64,000 bases of DNA, taken from Isoetes taiwanensis. Lineage: Eukaryota > Streptophyta > Lycopodiopsida > Isoetales > Isoetaceae. The first letter of the stretch is position 1, and the number at the start of each line of letters is the position of its first letter. The stretch spans positions 4,883,962 through 4,947,961 of the forward strand of contig JAJEKV010000054.1 in assembly GCA_021234155.1 (NCBI GenBank). Reading direction: 5' to 3'. The notes beneath the pieces were generated by a model that saw only the letters and a program-made list of their open reading frames with translations, was not told the DNA's origin and ran no database searches. Shown in pieces: positions 12,585 through 23,569 of the stretch. The position numbers and the translations under genes were made by a program.

Positions 12585-13135
12585 TGTTTGATAATCGGGG
12601 CATGTTTGAGCCTAGACAATGCTTGAGCCTAAGAGGCTTGTTTGAACCTAGGTGGCATGTTCGACCCTAAGGGAAATGCAACGCCTACACGCTCAACGCC
12701 TAGGGCTCCTCATGCTTCACTCTATGTATTTGGACTTGTTCACCCTACAAAAATACCATTATTATTATCCGCTTGAAAGGTAGAGCAAAGGATCCACAAA
12801 TGTAAAAGCTAGTGGATAGCATCAAATTAAGCAATGATCAAAGTTAACTTGGTGGTGGCAATCGGGTTTAAGGTTAGAGAAAATCTAAGTAACTAAGATA
12901 CCATTGAAGACTCTTTGACGAAGTTGAAATCCAAATCCTTACCAAAGATTTGAGTGCTTGTGCAACCGCTTGTGGCCTCCATGTCATTGTGGCAACATGT
13001 CATTGTGACGCCATGTGTTGTATTTTTTTCTACTTTATGTGGCATATATTTGATCTTCTATTGGAGCCTAGGTGGCATGTTCTAGTCTAGAGGCAATGCT
13101 TGAGCCTATGTGGCTTCTTTGAGCCCATGTTCCAC
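12585..13135. repeat. dispersed GAGCCTAGGTGGCATGTT motifs
   Basis: Variants of TGTTTGAGCCTAGGTGGCATGTT recur at 12600-12680 and again at 13060-13135, the two clusters separated by unique sequence. I see no gene in this stretch. Confidence 0.5.
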
Positions 13136-13171
13136 CCGCTCTTTATTCCTCCGATATAATGTATACCAAAA

Positions 13172-13193
13172 GGGGGGGGGGGGGAAAAAAAAA
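13172..13193 (+). repeat. G13-A9 homopolymer junction
   Basis: Thirteen G are followed directly by nine A. The length is likely to be unstable in the genome and in sequencing. Confidence 0.9.
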
Positions 13194-13357
13194 GAATTGA
13201 ATTGAATGGGTTTTATTGCACACGAAAGACCAATAGACATAGCCTATCGGAAGGATTGCACCGAGGATGTGCATAATATTTGACATATAGAATTTAATGA
13301 TCGCCTCCTCTAGGTGCTAACTAGGAGTCGCCATTGTTAGCATTGCCAACATTTGTA

Positions 13358-16300
13358 TTAAAATGCCTCAAGTACATCCAGATTTCGGGAATTGCTCGGT
13401 GTAAGATGCCGCATGAGAGCCGGTGGTCCAACCTCTTGATGCTCGCTTTTCCCAAGTGAGTTTGAATGTCTTGATCCGCCGTAGGGCTCTTCGACGTTAT
13501 TGACTCCTCTAGCACAACACCTTGGAATATTGGGCCCCTGTAGTTTGTATGATAAACCACCATGTTGGGTCTTGTCGATTGGTAAAGAAAAAAAATCGGT
13601 CAAAGAAGTCGGACGTGAGATTGATATTGATGGTCTAAATTTTGAAGTGGATATGTGTATGTGTGTACTGCTCACGCTTGTCCGGAAGGACAAGCGCCTC
13701 ACTACCGTGGTACATCTTGCTAGAGTTGACAAAAATAAAAAGCCACTTGTTCTATCATACTTTACCAGAGGCCCGCCCCTTAATTGAAGGTCAAACCAAT
13801 CGACATCGAATATGAAGGTCTTAAAATTGCCACCAACATCCACCTCCATTATAGTCTTTAACCTCCCGACCCAATCACGTGGCTTCCCTCGACGATTACG
13901 ATCGGCAACACTTGATTGAAACTCCATCGTGAATGATGCCATGACTCAGCAGTCACAAGTCTTCCCGTATGTCAAGAGAACTCACACGATAGTGGGTCCC
14001 ATGCCACCATATCGAGGAGTAAGATATATACCGCCAAAAAGCACCATTAATGTCAATAGATACAATAACATCAAAAGAAAATACTGATTTCATCATCAAC
14101 ATAATTTGTTGCAACTACCTTTTTCATGACACCTTGTGCGTATGCCCATTCCAGAGTCAGTAATATACTCCCCCTTGTGATATGCATCGGTCAAAGCCTC
14201 AGAGTACCCATTCTCTTTCCATCTTGTCCGCAAGGGTTCATATCCATCGTGGTACGGGCTCTCGCCTATTATGTCGCCTCCATTCATGCCTCTTCTCTTC
14301 CATTTCTTCCTTTATGCTCTCATAACGAGCAATCCATTTTGCCATTGGTGCCGAATTGTAAAGAAGAAATTGATTAACCTTAATGATCATATCAAAGGAA
14401 ATGACTTCTCGCATACCATTGCCTTCCGCCACTACCCCCACAATCTTCGCCCCCTTCATCACTCCATAAGCGAGGTGCATCCGATGTACGGGCGGAAATA
14501 TATTCTCATATAGAAAAGTGACTCTTTCGCAAGCCATCCCTCCGCCATACTACCTTCGTGACGTGCTCTTTGACGCACCATATCCTTCAATACCTTCATA
14601 AACCTTTCCAAGAAAAACATCCATCCGGCATGTACAGCCTCCCGCGAGCTCCACTTCCTCAATAAGATGTACCAAAAGATGGGTTTGATCACAAGAAAGC
14701 TCAGAGGAAACTCCTTCTCCAACAAGCAACATGCCTCTCGCCATTTTCACTTTCATCTCTTCAATTTCGCCTTCTAAGATAGTTTTTTACACATCCACCT
14801 ATGAGGTCCAAAACAAAAACTTAGCCACAAATAAAATAGACGGGGACCACTAAATCAACATGGGTAACAACCTTATGACCTTTGATAGGGCACTTATTGC
14901 CTCCAATGGTCCCTTTGTCTAAAAACTCCCCTAAAGGTCGTGGGCATGAAGAACTCCATGATCCAAACACCAAATATAAGTTATGGGTTATATTTTATAG
15001 TAGTGCATATATGTGGACTTCAATTGCTTACATGCAAGAACTTATGCCACCATGGGACTTTAAACCAAATCCTCCCACTACTTGTGAATGCGGTTCGCAA
15101 TGATTGCATATAACCAACTTGGTGTTCTAAGGGCCCTTAAATCATCATAAATAGCTCGATGGTCAGCCCTAGCAATAACCCATTTTGCCGGAGGAAGTGG
15201 TTGCCCTTCACCCTGGATCCATGCCTCTTTCTTTGTATTACTTACCTTAAGGTCCATCCCGGCATTTGTTGTGTCTTTTTGACCAAATACATGCTTCCAT
15301 AAAGAGTTTCCCACGCTCTTGAAGATATGCATCGGGTCTAAAAGGTGTTGAATCAATAGGTCGGTCCAATATGGTAGTCTATAAAAAATGACTTCCTTTT
15401 CATATTGGTAGTAAAGACTTCCTCCTCCGCGGCTTCCTCGCCACCACATCAGATAATTCCTCATCCTCATCAGATAGGTCGGCTTCACGACCTCCTCACC
15501 GCAGTGCCCCCACGGATTTCCTTGATTTTCCCCCTTTCCTTCTTATCCCAACGCCACCCCATTCTCAGTGATGGTAATTCTCGCTTGGTGGTTCTCAGAT
15601 AGTCTACAAAGGCCACCGAATTGTGCACGCCGCTTTCAAGGGGGGTGCGGAGCGGCAAATACTTCCTAAAACCCTCAGATACTACTTTCTTCAGATGCTT
15701 AGAGTGACGGTGCTGCAACTTTTCCCCACATATCATGCAAGGGAAGTGCCCCGGATGTCTTAAACCTGTAACACTCTAAGAAGCCCGTGAAAGTCATGCA
15801 TAGTCCACAATAGTATACCTCTAAGATTAAAAACGCCATTTTATGGGCATCGTAGACCAATAATACCGTGTTCCACAAAGGAAGTAACTCATCCACAATT
15901 ATTCTTAGGTACACATCTAAATTACTTGGTTTTTCTTCCCGTGTATCAATAAAGTCATCATAATGTGCCCACTCTTCATCAACAACCATGGGGTATGTTG
16001 TAGTTCACTATCATCATCGCCATGTAGACCATGCAATGATTGTGTACCATATGGGTTTACGCCATCGGTGGGCCAGCCCAAACGCACGCTACGTGGTTCT
16101 TTTCCAAAGTCGCCATGTCGCATCGACATGCTTCCAAGTTGCACTGCCGCCGGGACTCGCGATCACATCATCACTAGATGCATGTGTAGCCGTGAAGTCC
16201 ATTAGGCTAGCCAATGTCTTGCAACGGAACATCAACTTTAACCTATAGAATAAATTATAGGCAACATATAAGTACCGAAAATAAGTGAATTTACAACTAT

Positions 16301-16760
16301 TTGTAAGAAGTGGTGATGCATATACCTTGGGATTATTGGAAAGTGTCGAATAACCTTCGAGAGGTACCGCTTTTCCCTTTAGGTCATTCCCCAGATCTCT
16401 TGCTCATTACATACGAGACAATGAGTGGACTTCTCATGCTCTAGGGGATAGAAGATCATACAATCATTTGGACATGCATGTATGACTTTATAACCAAGGC
16501 CGGTCGCTTGAATCATTTTCTTAACTTGAGATCCGGCTTGCAGGCATATTGTTCTTCTCTCGAAGGATCTTCTCGTGCAATAACCTCATGCGATCTAAGA
16601 GTGGTAAGATAAAAGATGGAGATGGTGGTAAGATAGAAAGACTTGATAAGTATGTCACCTCAATAGAGCAGAGACACTTGCATTGCTCCACTTGAACTTG
16701 GTTTGGAGATTGAGAATTAGCAGGCACGCCGACAAACGAGAGGTTCGAGACGCAGAAATA
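13358..16760 (-). pseudogene. CACTA (En/Spm) TnpD-type transposase, degenerate
   Basis: Reading leftward, family landmarks appear in the right order although in different frames. First is a Cys/His segment ending HEKSTHCLVCNEQEIW and RHFPIIPRY (about 16450-16330). Next come EPRSVRLGWPTDGVNPYG (about 16080), NLDVYLRIIVDELLPLWN (about 15900) and LLDPMHIFKSVGNSLW (about 15330). Then there is a DUF4218-like part (FPLSFLVIKPIFW, AGWMFFLERFMKVLKD, HEGSMAEGWL; 14725-14459) and a DUF4216-like part (GRLKTIMEVDVGGNFKTFIF, DVDWFDL, GLSYKLQGPNI; 13942-13500). TnpD is the cut-and-paste recombinase of plant CACTA elements. Frameshifts, stops and probably introns break the frame, so it is inactive as written. 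A SET-like relic lies directly upstream on the same strand. The family call is secure; exon limits are not. Confidence 0.9.
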
Positions 16761-17129
16761 ATCGCGCTTCGCTCGATAACAATAGGGTCATCGCCAAGAC
16801 GACCAAATCCTCAAGGGTATCCCACATCTTCTACCATATCCTCTCCACCACCATCCTCGACATCATCTAAATCAATATCGTAATTATTGAAGAGCGTGCA
16901 ACATATCGAAAGCATCGCTCGTCACGAAAGACTTCGTTTCTCGGTTCGGCCAATAGTTTCATCCTCTTCATATTGATCGTATGCAATATCTTCATATTGG
17001 TGCGCCTGGCTTGAAATTCACGACGATATAGGTTTCCCTTTGCCCGTAACTTAGAACTAATGGATCGGGATGGAGACCGCCTCAATGAGTTCATTAAACA
17101 GAGCAACGATAACCATCATGTCAAATAAT

Positions 17130-17760
17130 GTAATAAGTATAAAATACATACAACCATTTGTATAGAGTCACGAATGACAAAAACATATTTAAAAAAAACC
17201 TCTTTATTCCTTTTTTAGTACATTGTTCCATCTCAAATGGGAGAGGTCTATCATAGCGATAGTTGATGAATAACTCATCTCCAATGTTTATGCTTTTAAT
17301 AGCACACACCATGATATATCCGCTTTTACACATCTTGTAAAAAAATCTTCCTCCCTCCTTGACACTCTAAAATTTCACAATTGCATCGCTCACGGTTGTC
17401 AATAGAACTGTTGATGAACCCCGCAATATTGCCATGAACCCCCGGGCCACCATCAATAAACTTCAACTCCTCATCACATGCCCCCACAGCCTATCGACGC
17501 AAAGATTGGAATTCATTCCATAAATCCTCATACGCCAAGCATATTTAGTCAAAGTTTGCCAAGTTTTCCAATCATACTTTCGGGACCGTGATATGGCATT
17601 AATGGAATGTGGGTGTCTCGCTCCACTTCTATACGCGTGCCGGAGATAAGGCCAAATCCAGCTTCTCGACAAATGTGGCTCCGCATAATGATGTATCTTC
17701 TTCCCCAATAAGCAAATTCTTGATCCATAGAGATAGGTAAGTCCATCGCCACAAGCCAAA
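17130..17760 (-). pseudogene. SET-domain-like relic beside the CACTA transposase
   Basis: Two blocks in different frames resemble the start and end of a SET lysine-methyltransferase domain. The first (17752-17549) has ICREAGFGLISGTRIEVERD and PYHGP, like the opening GxGL...G...YxG. The second (about 17480-17215) has GNIAGFINSS, then CNCEILEC, then IMVCAIKSINIGDELFINY, like GNxARFxNHSCxPN ... AxRxIxxGEELxxDY. The usual NHS is replaced by NSS. Between the blocks the reading frame is broken by stops (YEDLWNEFQSLRR remains readable). Known SET proteins methylate histone or other lysines using S-adenosylmethionine. Here it is decayed and may be cargo captured by the transposon or a normal accessory gene of this lineage. 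I am fairly sure of the fold call and unsure of the relationship to TnpD. Confidence 0.65.
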
Positions 17761-18347
17761 TGTCTTGGCGGTGCCTAACAAAGGGTCTGGACTAATCTTT
17801 GCAATTCTTTTTCAGAATTTCACGCCGGTGAGGCCAGGCGCTTCTTGGGAAATGTCGCACACATGCAATGTTCTCATGATTGTAGCCCTTCGTGTTCTTT
17901 CACGCAGGGGAACACTTTCACGCTGAGCGGCACCCATCCACATTATTGATGAATCGGTTACCGCCCGGTTTCATATGCCTCTATGGACAACATTAAACCA
18001 AAATCCACATCTAGTTTGAGGAGACATCAAGATCATCTACCTACATATTTAGATATCATAAACATCTTGAATATATACTTGAACCGAGAGATACTCTTAA
18101 AAAAAAAAAAAAAATAATAATTGTATACCAACCTCGATATCCATGACGAGCATCGATCCGGTGGGTTGTTCAAATGTACCAAATCTTATCGATGGTCTTC
18201 AACAACCGCTCTAAGTCGCCTCTTCAAAATTTCCATACATCTTTTTACAATCGCAAACTATTTTGTCCCTCTGCCAATTACAAAAGGTAAGTACTATATA
18301 CTGAACAATAGTTTGAACGACTGTGATAGATACAATATATGGTAGTA
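17761..18347 (-). other. possible 5' extension of the SET relic
   Basis: The first 180 bp on the minus strand still look protein-like in one frame (GYNHENIACVRHFPRSAWPH), ending in the SET block, so the relic may have had an N-terminal part. Further right there is an A-run (about 18100) and no coding signal. Confidence 0.3.
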
Positions 18348-18402
18348 TAAACCCTAAACCCTAAACCCTAAACCCTAAACCCTAAACCCTAAATCCTAAA
18401 TG
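18348..18402 (+). repeat. interstitial telomere-type repeat (CCCTAAA)n
   Basis: Six consecutive CCCTAAA heptamers are followed by a TCCTAAA variant. This is the plant (Arabidopsis-type) telomere unit in C-rich orientation. It sits between the SET relic and the second tRNA-like block, so it is interstitial and not a chromosome end. Confidence 0.95.
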
Positions 18403-18404
18403 GA

Positions 18405-18710
18405 CAGAATTGGGCCCGGACACGTAGTCCTCTCCACTCAAGGTGAAGCCGACCATGCCCTTTCCCCAGTACGACCCTTTATATAAGTTTCAATTTCAAT
18501 AAAGATCTTTTGGAGACGCCACTAGCCCCCGATACATAGAGTCCCTCCACTCAAGGTGAAGTCGACATATGACCTTGACTACACGACACCTCAATTTTGT
18601 AATCTACATTGTACTTAGTAAGGTATGAAGGTGAGTTTGGGCCTGGCACACCTGGTCCTCTCCACTCAAGGTGGAGGCGACCGTGTCCTTGACCAAAAAC
18701 ACCTGCGTTT
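18405..18710 (-). repeat. tandem tRNA-like repeat block, right copy
   Basis: Three diverged units of about 120 bp carry the core seen at 2095-2490 (plus strand CCTCTCCACTCAAGGTGGAG then CGACCGTGTCCTTGACCAA). It lies upstream of the SET/TnpD genes on their strand. Confidence 0.55.
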
Positions 18711-18969
18711 TTTTTTTACTACTCGCAGATTAACGCCCTTCCTAGTTTATATATGTCTAGGCTACTAAATACAAGAATCAAGAACTTACATGTGACGGTT
18801 CCGCATATCCAAAATTTCCCCGGTGGTAAGACAACATCAATCTGCCTCTCGCCATCTCCAAAGGCCGATCATGCCGATGACCATGGCGATCCATGTAGGG
18901 CAGCAAAGGCGATAGGCTGGAAGAGGAGCGAAAGAAAATAACAATGAAGGCCGAGAAAGAGTTGTTTAT

Positions 18970-19600
18970 ATAGAAATCTTTAACGTCGCATGCGGCGCGG
19001 ACGCCGCAGCGACGTGAGTGTCAACGGTCACATTACGTCACCTACGACTTGGCAAAGACACGCGGCAAGTTCGCATGCATGACGCGTGTCATACGCTCAG
19101 TAGACCACGCCGCATGCGGCGATATAGTCAACGGTCAAAATCCGCATCACATGCGACCGGCAAGACACGTGGCAAGTAATGCATCGACGGCGTGTCTCTC
19201 GGTTTCAGACGCCACGCCGCATGCGACGTGTCTTATGTTCTCAGAATGTCATGTGACGCCGCGATGCGACATCCACCGCCGTGACATTTGTCGTGACAGT
19301 CCGACATTTGTCGTGACATTTGTCGTGGACGATGCCGTGAAGATATGCTTTATGAGCATTTCTACTCACTCAAAACCACGAGGTTCTCATCGGTTATGAA
19401 ATTTATGTATACCTATGCCGCTCGAGCAACCTAAAATCGAGAGCAAGTTTTGTGTAACAACCTAAAATCGCATACCTCAAAACACTTGAACATAGCTTGA
19501 TTAGTCGCATCACGAGAGCAAATTGCGCGGATGTGTCCGACATTTGTCGCGACATTTGTCGTGGACGATGCCGTGGGCGATGGCGGCGCTTTTAGGCAAA
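18970..19600. repeat. subterminal-type repeat region with GCATGC palindromes
   Basis: It carries many GCATGCGGCG/GCATGCGACG motifs, including the perfect palindrome CGCCGCATGCGGCG (19108-19121). ACACGCGGCAAG/ACACGTGGCAAG occurs twice, and a repeated segment CGACATTTGTCGTGACATTT then GTGGACGATGCCGTG occurs at 19290-19340 and again at 19538-19575. I infer this is the 5' subterminal region of the CACTA element whose genes lie to the left. Confidence 0.55.
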
Positions 19601-19762
19601 TTTTGATCGACGCTTTTTACATGGGACATTAATGCCTTGGATTTGCAAGAAGTCATCGATGTTTGGACACCAAGTTCCTCATTCGATTGCATTTTGTTGC
19701 TTCTCTAAAGATGTTGGACCGAGGATATGGGGAGTTAATGTTGTTTTGGTATTTAGCATGCA

Positions 19763-19790
19763 CTGCAGGTACCTGCAGACGCATGCGTCT
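19763..19790. repeat. two overlapping perfect palindromes
   Basis: CTGCAGGTACCTGCAG (19763-19778) and AGACGCATGCGTCT (19777-19790) share two bases. Together they can form adjacent hairpins or act as dyad binding sites. No function is assigned. Confidence 0.8.
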
Positions 19791-19859
19791 GAAATGAAAA
19801 ATGAAATGTTTTTGCTTCAAATTTTTGGAGTTTTCAACACAAGTACCAAGTATTTTAAA

Positions 19860-20110
19860 GGTAATCAGTGACGTATTTTATAGGTATTTTATAGGTACCG
19901 TAAAGTATTTTACAAGTATTTTATAGGTACGACGATTTTATAGGTATGGTAACAACACTTTTTAACGTACTGGTTTTTTTTTTTGGTACGTTAAAAACTC
20001 GAGGTATGCGCTTACGGTATGATAATGAAAATACTTACGATGCAGATGCATGGTATGGTAAGCAATGCAATAACAACCGTATGGGAGTCCCACTTTTTGA
20101 CTACCCAATC
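19860..20110. repeat. TATTTTATAGGTA repeats and GTACGTTAA hairpin
   Basis: Several copies of TATTTTATAGGTA(C/T) are followed by TTTTTAACGTAC and, after a T-rich loop, GTACGTTAAAAA, which are complementary. The vocabulary (GAGGTATGC, ACGGTAT, AACGTAC, ACAACACT) is shared, inverted, with the insertion at 58031-58744. I infer one family of non-autonomous, perhaps hAT-like, elements. Confidence 0.45.
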
Positions 20111-20189
20111 TTCTCGTTGTAGAAATTCTAGGGGTAAATCCATATGTCATTTCTAATTCCTTCTTTTTTCTCTTTCTCCGATCAACCGT

Positions 20190-20900
20190 GGCTAAATTAT
20201 GAGCTCAAAAAATTTCGATCAACCAGAGCTAATCCGAGCTCAAAACTACCATATTAGTTATATCAAAAGATAGAATTTAAGTTGCTTCAATACCAAATAT
20301 CGACTCCAAACAAAACGAAAACTTTTTGCAAAGGGTTGTTGCATCCTGCATCAACGATTAGAGCAATCAGAAACCCAAAACCCGATTCTTTACCTTGTTC
20401 ATACATAAGCTCCTCCATCTCCAACTCCATGTCCATCACTAAATTCATCTGCTTTTTCAAAATACCCATAGCACAAATAGGCCTATATATATTAAAACAA
20501 GCAATATTATTGTCATATCCTTATTCATCGTGGCATTCATCTTCTTGATATCCATCCTGATCATATTCATCTTCTTCATATTTTTATCTTCAAATTCCAT
20601 TTTGAAAAACTGATTTCAGAAATCTATATCATATCATATATCCAGTTTTTTTTATTCTACGTCATGCTTATATACATAAAGCAGTGCCTCAAAAATTATG
20701 GATCAACCAGAAGCTAAATTCTGAGCTCAAAAAATTCTGGATCAACCAGGAGCTAATCTGAGCTCAAAACTACCATATTATAGTTATATCAAAAGATAGA
20801 ATTTAAGTTGCTTCAATACCAAATATCGACTCCAAACAAATTAAAACTTTCTCAAGAAAGGGTCATTTGCATCCTCGCATCAACATCAGTAATTTCCAAA
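20190..20900. repeat. tandem duplication, period about 525 bp
   Basis: The segment from GAGCTCAAAA...ATCAACCAG through AAGTTGCTTCAATACCAAAT and ATCGACTCCAAACAAA occurs at about 20195-20370 and again at about 20720-20880, with small differences. The intervening part of the first unit has no convincing gene. Confidence 0.75.
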
Positions 20901-21340
20901 GACCAAAGTGAAGGATCCCTTCGCCACCGATGTAAAATTTTTACCTTGATATCTCTCTCAAACGAAAACCACATCATTCACCGCAAATTCTTTTGCCTTG
21001 ACAAACCTGCTCCAAAATTTTTCTCAAGACTGCACTGTGACTGCAGACACGTACTGCACTGCAGACCATGCATGTGTAGCCACATAGTATCTCGGCTTTT
21101 CAAAATCCTCATCAATGGGGTCGGCTTCATATGGAACTTGTGCAATTGAAACGCAAATTCCTCCACCATCATATATCACAAAATCATCCGTGACGCTTGG
21201 GAGGTAAAGTTGCAAGTTCAAGCATTGCTGATTCCAACCAAAGATAGTTCCGCATGGTGTTTTTCCAACTTTTGCAAGCTCAAAGCCCCCAAAAACCATT
21301 TTTCCGCAGCTCGGTTTTACAAGAGTCTAGATGAAGGAGG
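20901..21340 (-). other. possible decayed coding fragment
   Basis: A 91-residue minus-strand frame (21299-21024) has a protein-like composition (LPSVTDDFVIYDGGGICVSI, PIDEDFEKPRYYV) but no family I recognise. The window around it is transposon-rich, so I infer a transposon relic. Confidence 0.25.
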
Positions 21341-21391
21341 TAATTCGTGACGTCGCAAAACCCACATCGCTAAATGACCATTCTCTTTCAC
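21341..21391 (-). mobile_element. CACTA-like terminus, degenerate
   Basis: Read on the minus strand from 21391, the sequence is GTGAAAGAGAATGGTCATTT then AGCGATGTGGGTTTTGCGAC. It aligns with the terminus at 23569 (CACAACAAGAGAATGGACAT then TTAGCGACGTGGG). The outer CAC is lost here. It suggests a second, related element end. Confidence 0.4.
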
Positions 21392-22849
21392 ATCTAGAGA
21401 TAAGATTACTTCCGTAAAGACCTAATGAAGCCGCATTGATATGGGCGTATCAATCACCAATAATCAATAAATCCCTTTTGCCGGGGATGTTTCGTAATTA
21501 ACGCTATGTTTCGTAATTCGCCATCGCCTAAACCTAGAATCCGCCAATCGCCATCGCCCTAAACCTAGAATTTTTGGAATGACGAAATAAACAAAAAATC
21601 CAACGCAGAATCGCTTATCAAATTAAGTTGCCCACTTGGTTGCACAAGCACGAAATGAAATGCCAGCCTCAAGGACTTTCTTATCTAACCAATCTACACT
21701 ATCTTGAGAGCCAACTAGATCCACCACGTAAATATCCGGGTGGAGTGTCTAGCATAATATCCTCTAGGTCGAACTTTTGTGGCACGCATGGCTCAAGATC
21801 AAACGTGAATCCAAGCTCTCAAAAGATGACGCCAAGATCATTTTCTATACTCCTTGCCAACCCCCATCGGAAAACTACGAATATCTTCGTCACAATCGAG
21901 ATTATTTGCGTGGTCGAACTTGATAAGAATGCATTCGCCAAGCAGCCTACAAGCCGAGAATTATTCCTGATGAAGCTCAATCCATCGAAATGCTCACACT
22001 AAAAGTTCACGTGCTTTGTCGGGCTTAAGGGCACAACGAAGATGGTGTCTTTCCTCAATGTTGTAGAAAGTTCTAGAATGAATGTTGCGAGAATACACTT
22101 ATTTTCTTCCCAAAGCATTTTGCTAGATGACCAATTAAAATATTTTGGTTCAACCAACTCCACAATTCTCTTGATTTTCGATGAACAAACTTGTCCAAGA
22201 AGGCAACAGCCTCCACTTTTTAGCATGATCTAAAGCAGATAGGGAATGATTAAACGTTATTTGAAAGGACAACCTCAGAAGGGCCATAATGAAGAAATTA
22301 AAAAAGACAGTTAAGAGATTTCTCGAAAAAAGCGCATGATTTTTGGTCATGCCAGATGTTGTGACCGGCTTCGGATCATACAATCGATGCAAAGAAGAAC
22401 CCATAAAAATCTTGGCGCTCAAACGGAACAAGTTCATGAGTCATGAAGCGAAAACAATCTGAGCATGGCATTAAAAAACTGCACCAAAGGATCTGATTTT
22501 GGCATGTAGGAGCAGAAGAGAGGTCTGTTTTTCCAATTCAAAACCAAATTGACGATCTCTATAGTTATTTTCGATTTTTAAGGTATTATCCTTATGATGA
22601 CAGAACTGTATTTAACAATGAAATAAGGAATCAGATCCAAAGAAACCATGTTATGGGGTACAAGCGGTACCGTCATATTAAACACTATAATGCTTCGGCG
22701 GACAAAAGGTAAAAGTGTGGGATTTTTCTTATGTTCTTGCACAAATTTTAAGGCTTTATCCTGTTCTTCTCTCAGCAACAATGATTGACAACAAGCCTAT
22801 TGTCAAGTTACCTTCAAGGATTGTAAACTTGGAACAACTAGATTTTGAC
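21392..22849. other. unassigned region with weak minus-strand coding look
   Basis: A short duplicated motif (GCCATCGCC(C)TAAACCTAGAA) lies at 21520-21575. Between 21999 and 22560 several minus-strand frames look protein-like (for example KPVTTSGMTKNHALF, LFCSYMPKSDPLVQFFN) but shift constantly. I recognise no family. It is probably an old transposon gene. Confidence 0.3.
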
Positions 22850-23569
22850 ACGTAACAACGTCGCTTTTATAATGAACAATTTATAGCGGTAGCACATCTA
22901 TCGATGATGCATGCGCAGCAACACGCTTAAATGAAGTCGCAAGTTGGTCGTCGAGTCTTTTTTTTCGGGCAATTATCAATCGCGGTATTGAATTTGTAAT
23001 CCTAAAACCATTAACCTTCGTGTATAAAAATATACGCCACATGCGACCACCTACGCCACATACGCCACATATAAATGCATCGACGTGTCATATACGCCAC
23101 ATATACATACCGACGTGTCATATACGCCACATATACGTCTTCGACGTGTCATATACGCCACATACATCACATATACGTACTGACGTGTCATATACGACAC
23201 ATATGTCACATATGTCACATATACGACGTCGCATGCGACGTCACGTCGTAAACATCCACCTGGCGAGACACCTGTCGTCCCACCAGCGCCCAAGCCCACC
23301 GGCGCCACAGATGGGCCAAGATCAGACGTCGTTATGCGACGCGACGCCGCAGCGCCCACCGGCGTGACACCGCCGTCCACCGACGCAAGCGTCCACCGGG
23401 CGTGGACAGACCGCCATGTCACGATGTCGACGTCGCACCACACGCCGCGATGCGGCGTGTCCGCGACGCGGACGTCGCATTGGCGCCGTCGCATGGTCAC
23501 GTTATTTGCGACGTCACGTCGCACAGACGTCTCAAGCCCACGTCGCTAAATGTCCATTCTCTTGTTGTG
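22850..23569 (-). mobile_element. CACTA-like terminal region
   Basis: The right boundary, read on the minus strand, is CACAACAAGAGAATGGACAT then TTAGCGACG, which resembles the CACTAC(A/T)A(G/C)AAAAnn...TTTAGCGACG ends of plant CACTA elements, with the first five bases CACAA. Inside are four units of CGACGTGTCATATACGCCAC (23080-23210), the perfect 18-bp palindrome GACGTCGCATGCGACGTC (23225-23242), and many CGTCGCA motifs. It directly abuts a PPR gene fragment at 23570. It may be the displaced 5' end of the CACTA element at 13-19.6 kb or a separate non-autonomous element. Confidence 0.5.

Noticed and set aside
20282-20548. 88-codon plus-strand frame
   Set aside because: It covers the duplicated 525-bp repeat and has no recognised homology; likely chance.
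23080-23210. Regular CGACGTGTCATATACGCCAC repeats as a CRISPR-like array
   Set aside because: Spacers are not unique, units vary in length, and the context is a plant transposon end.
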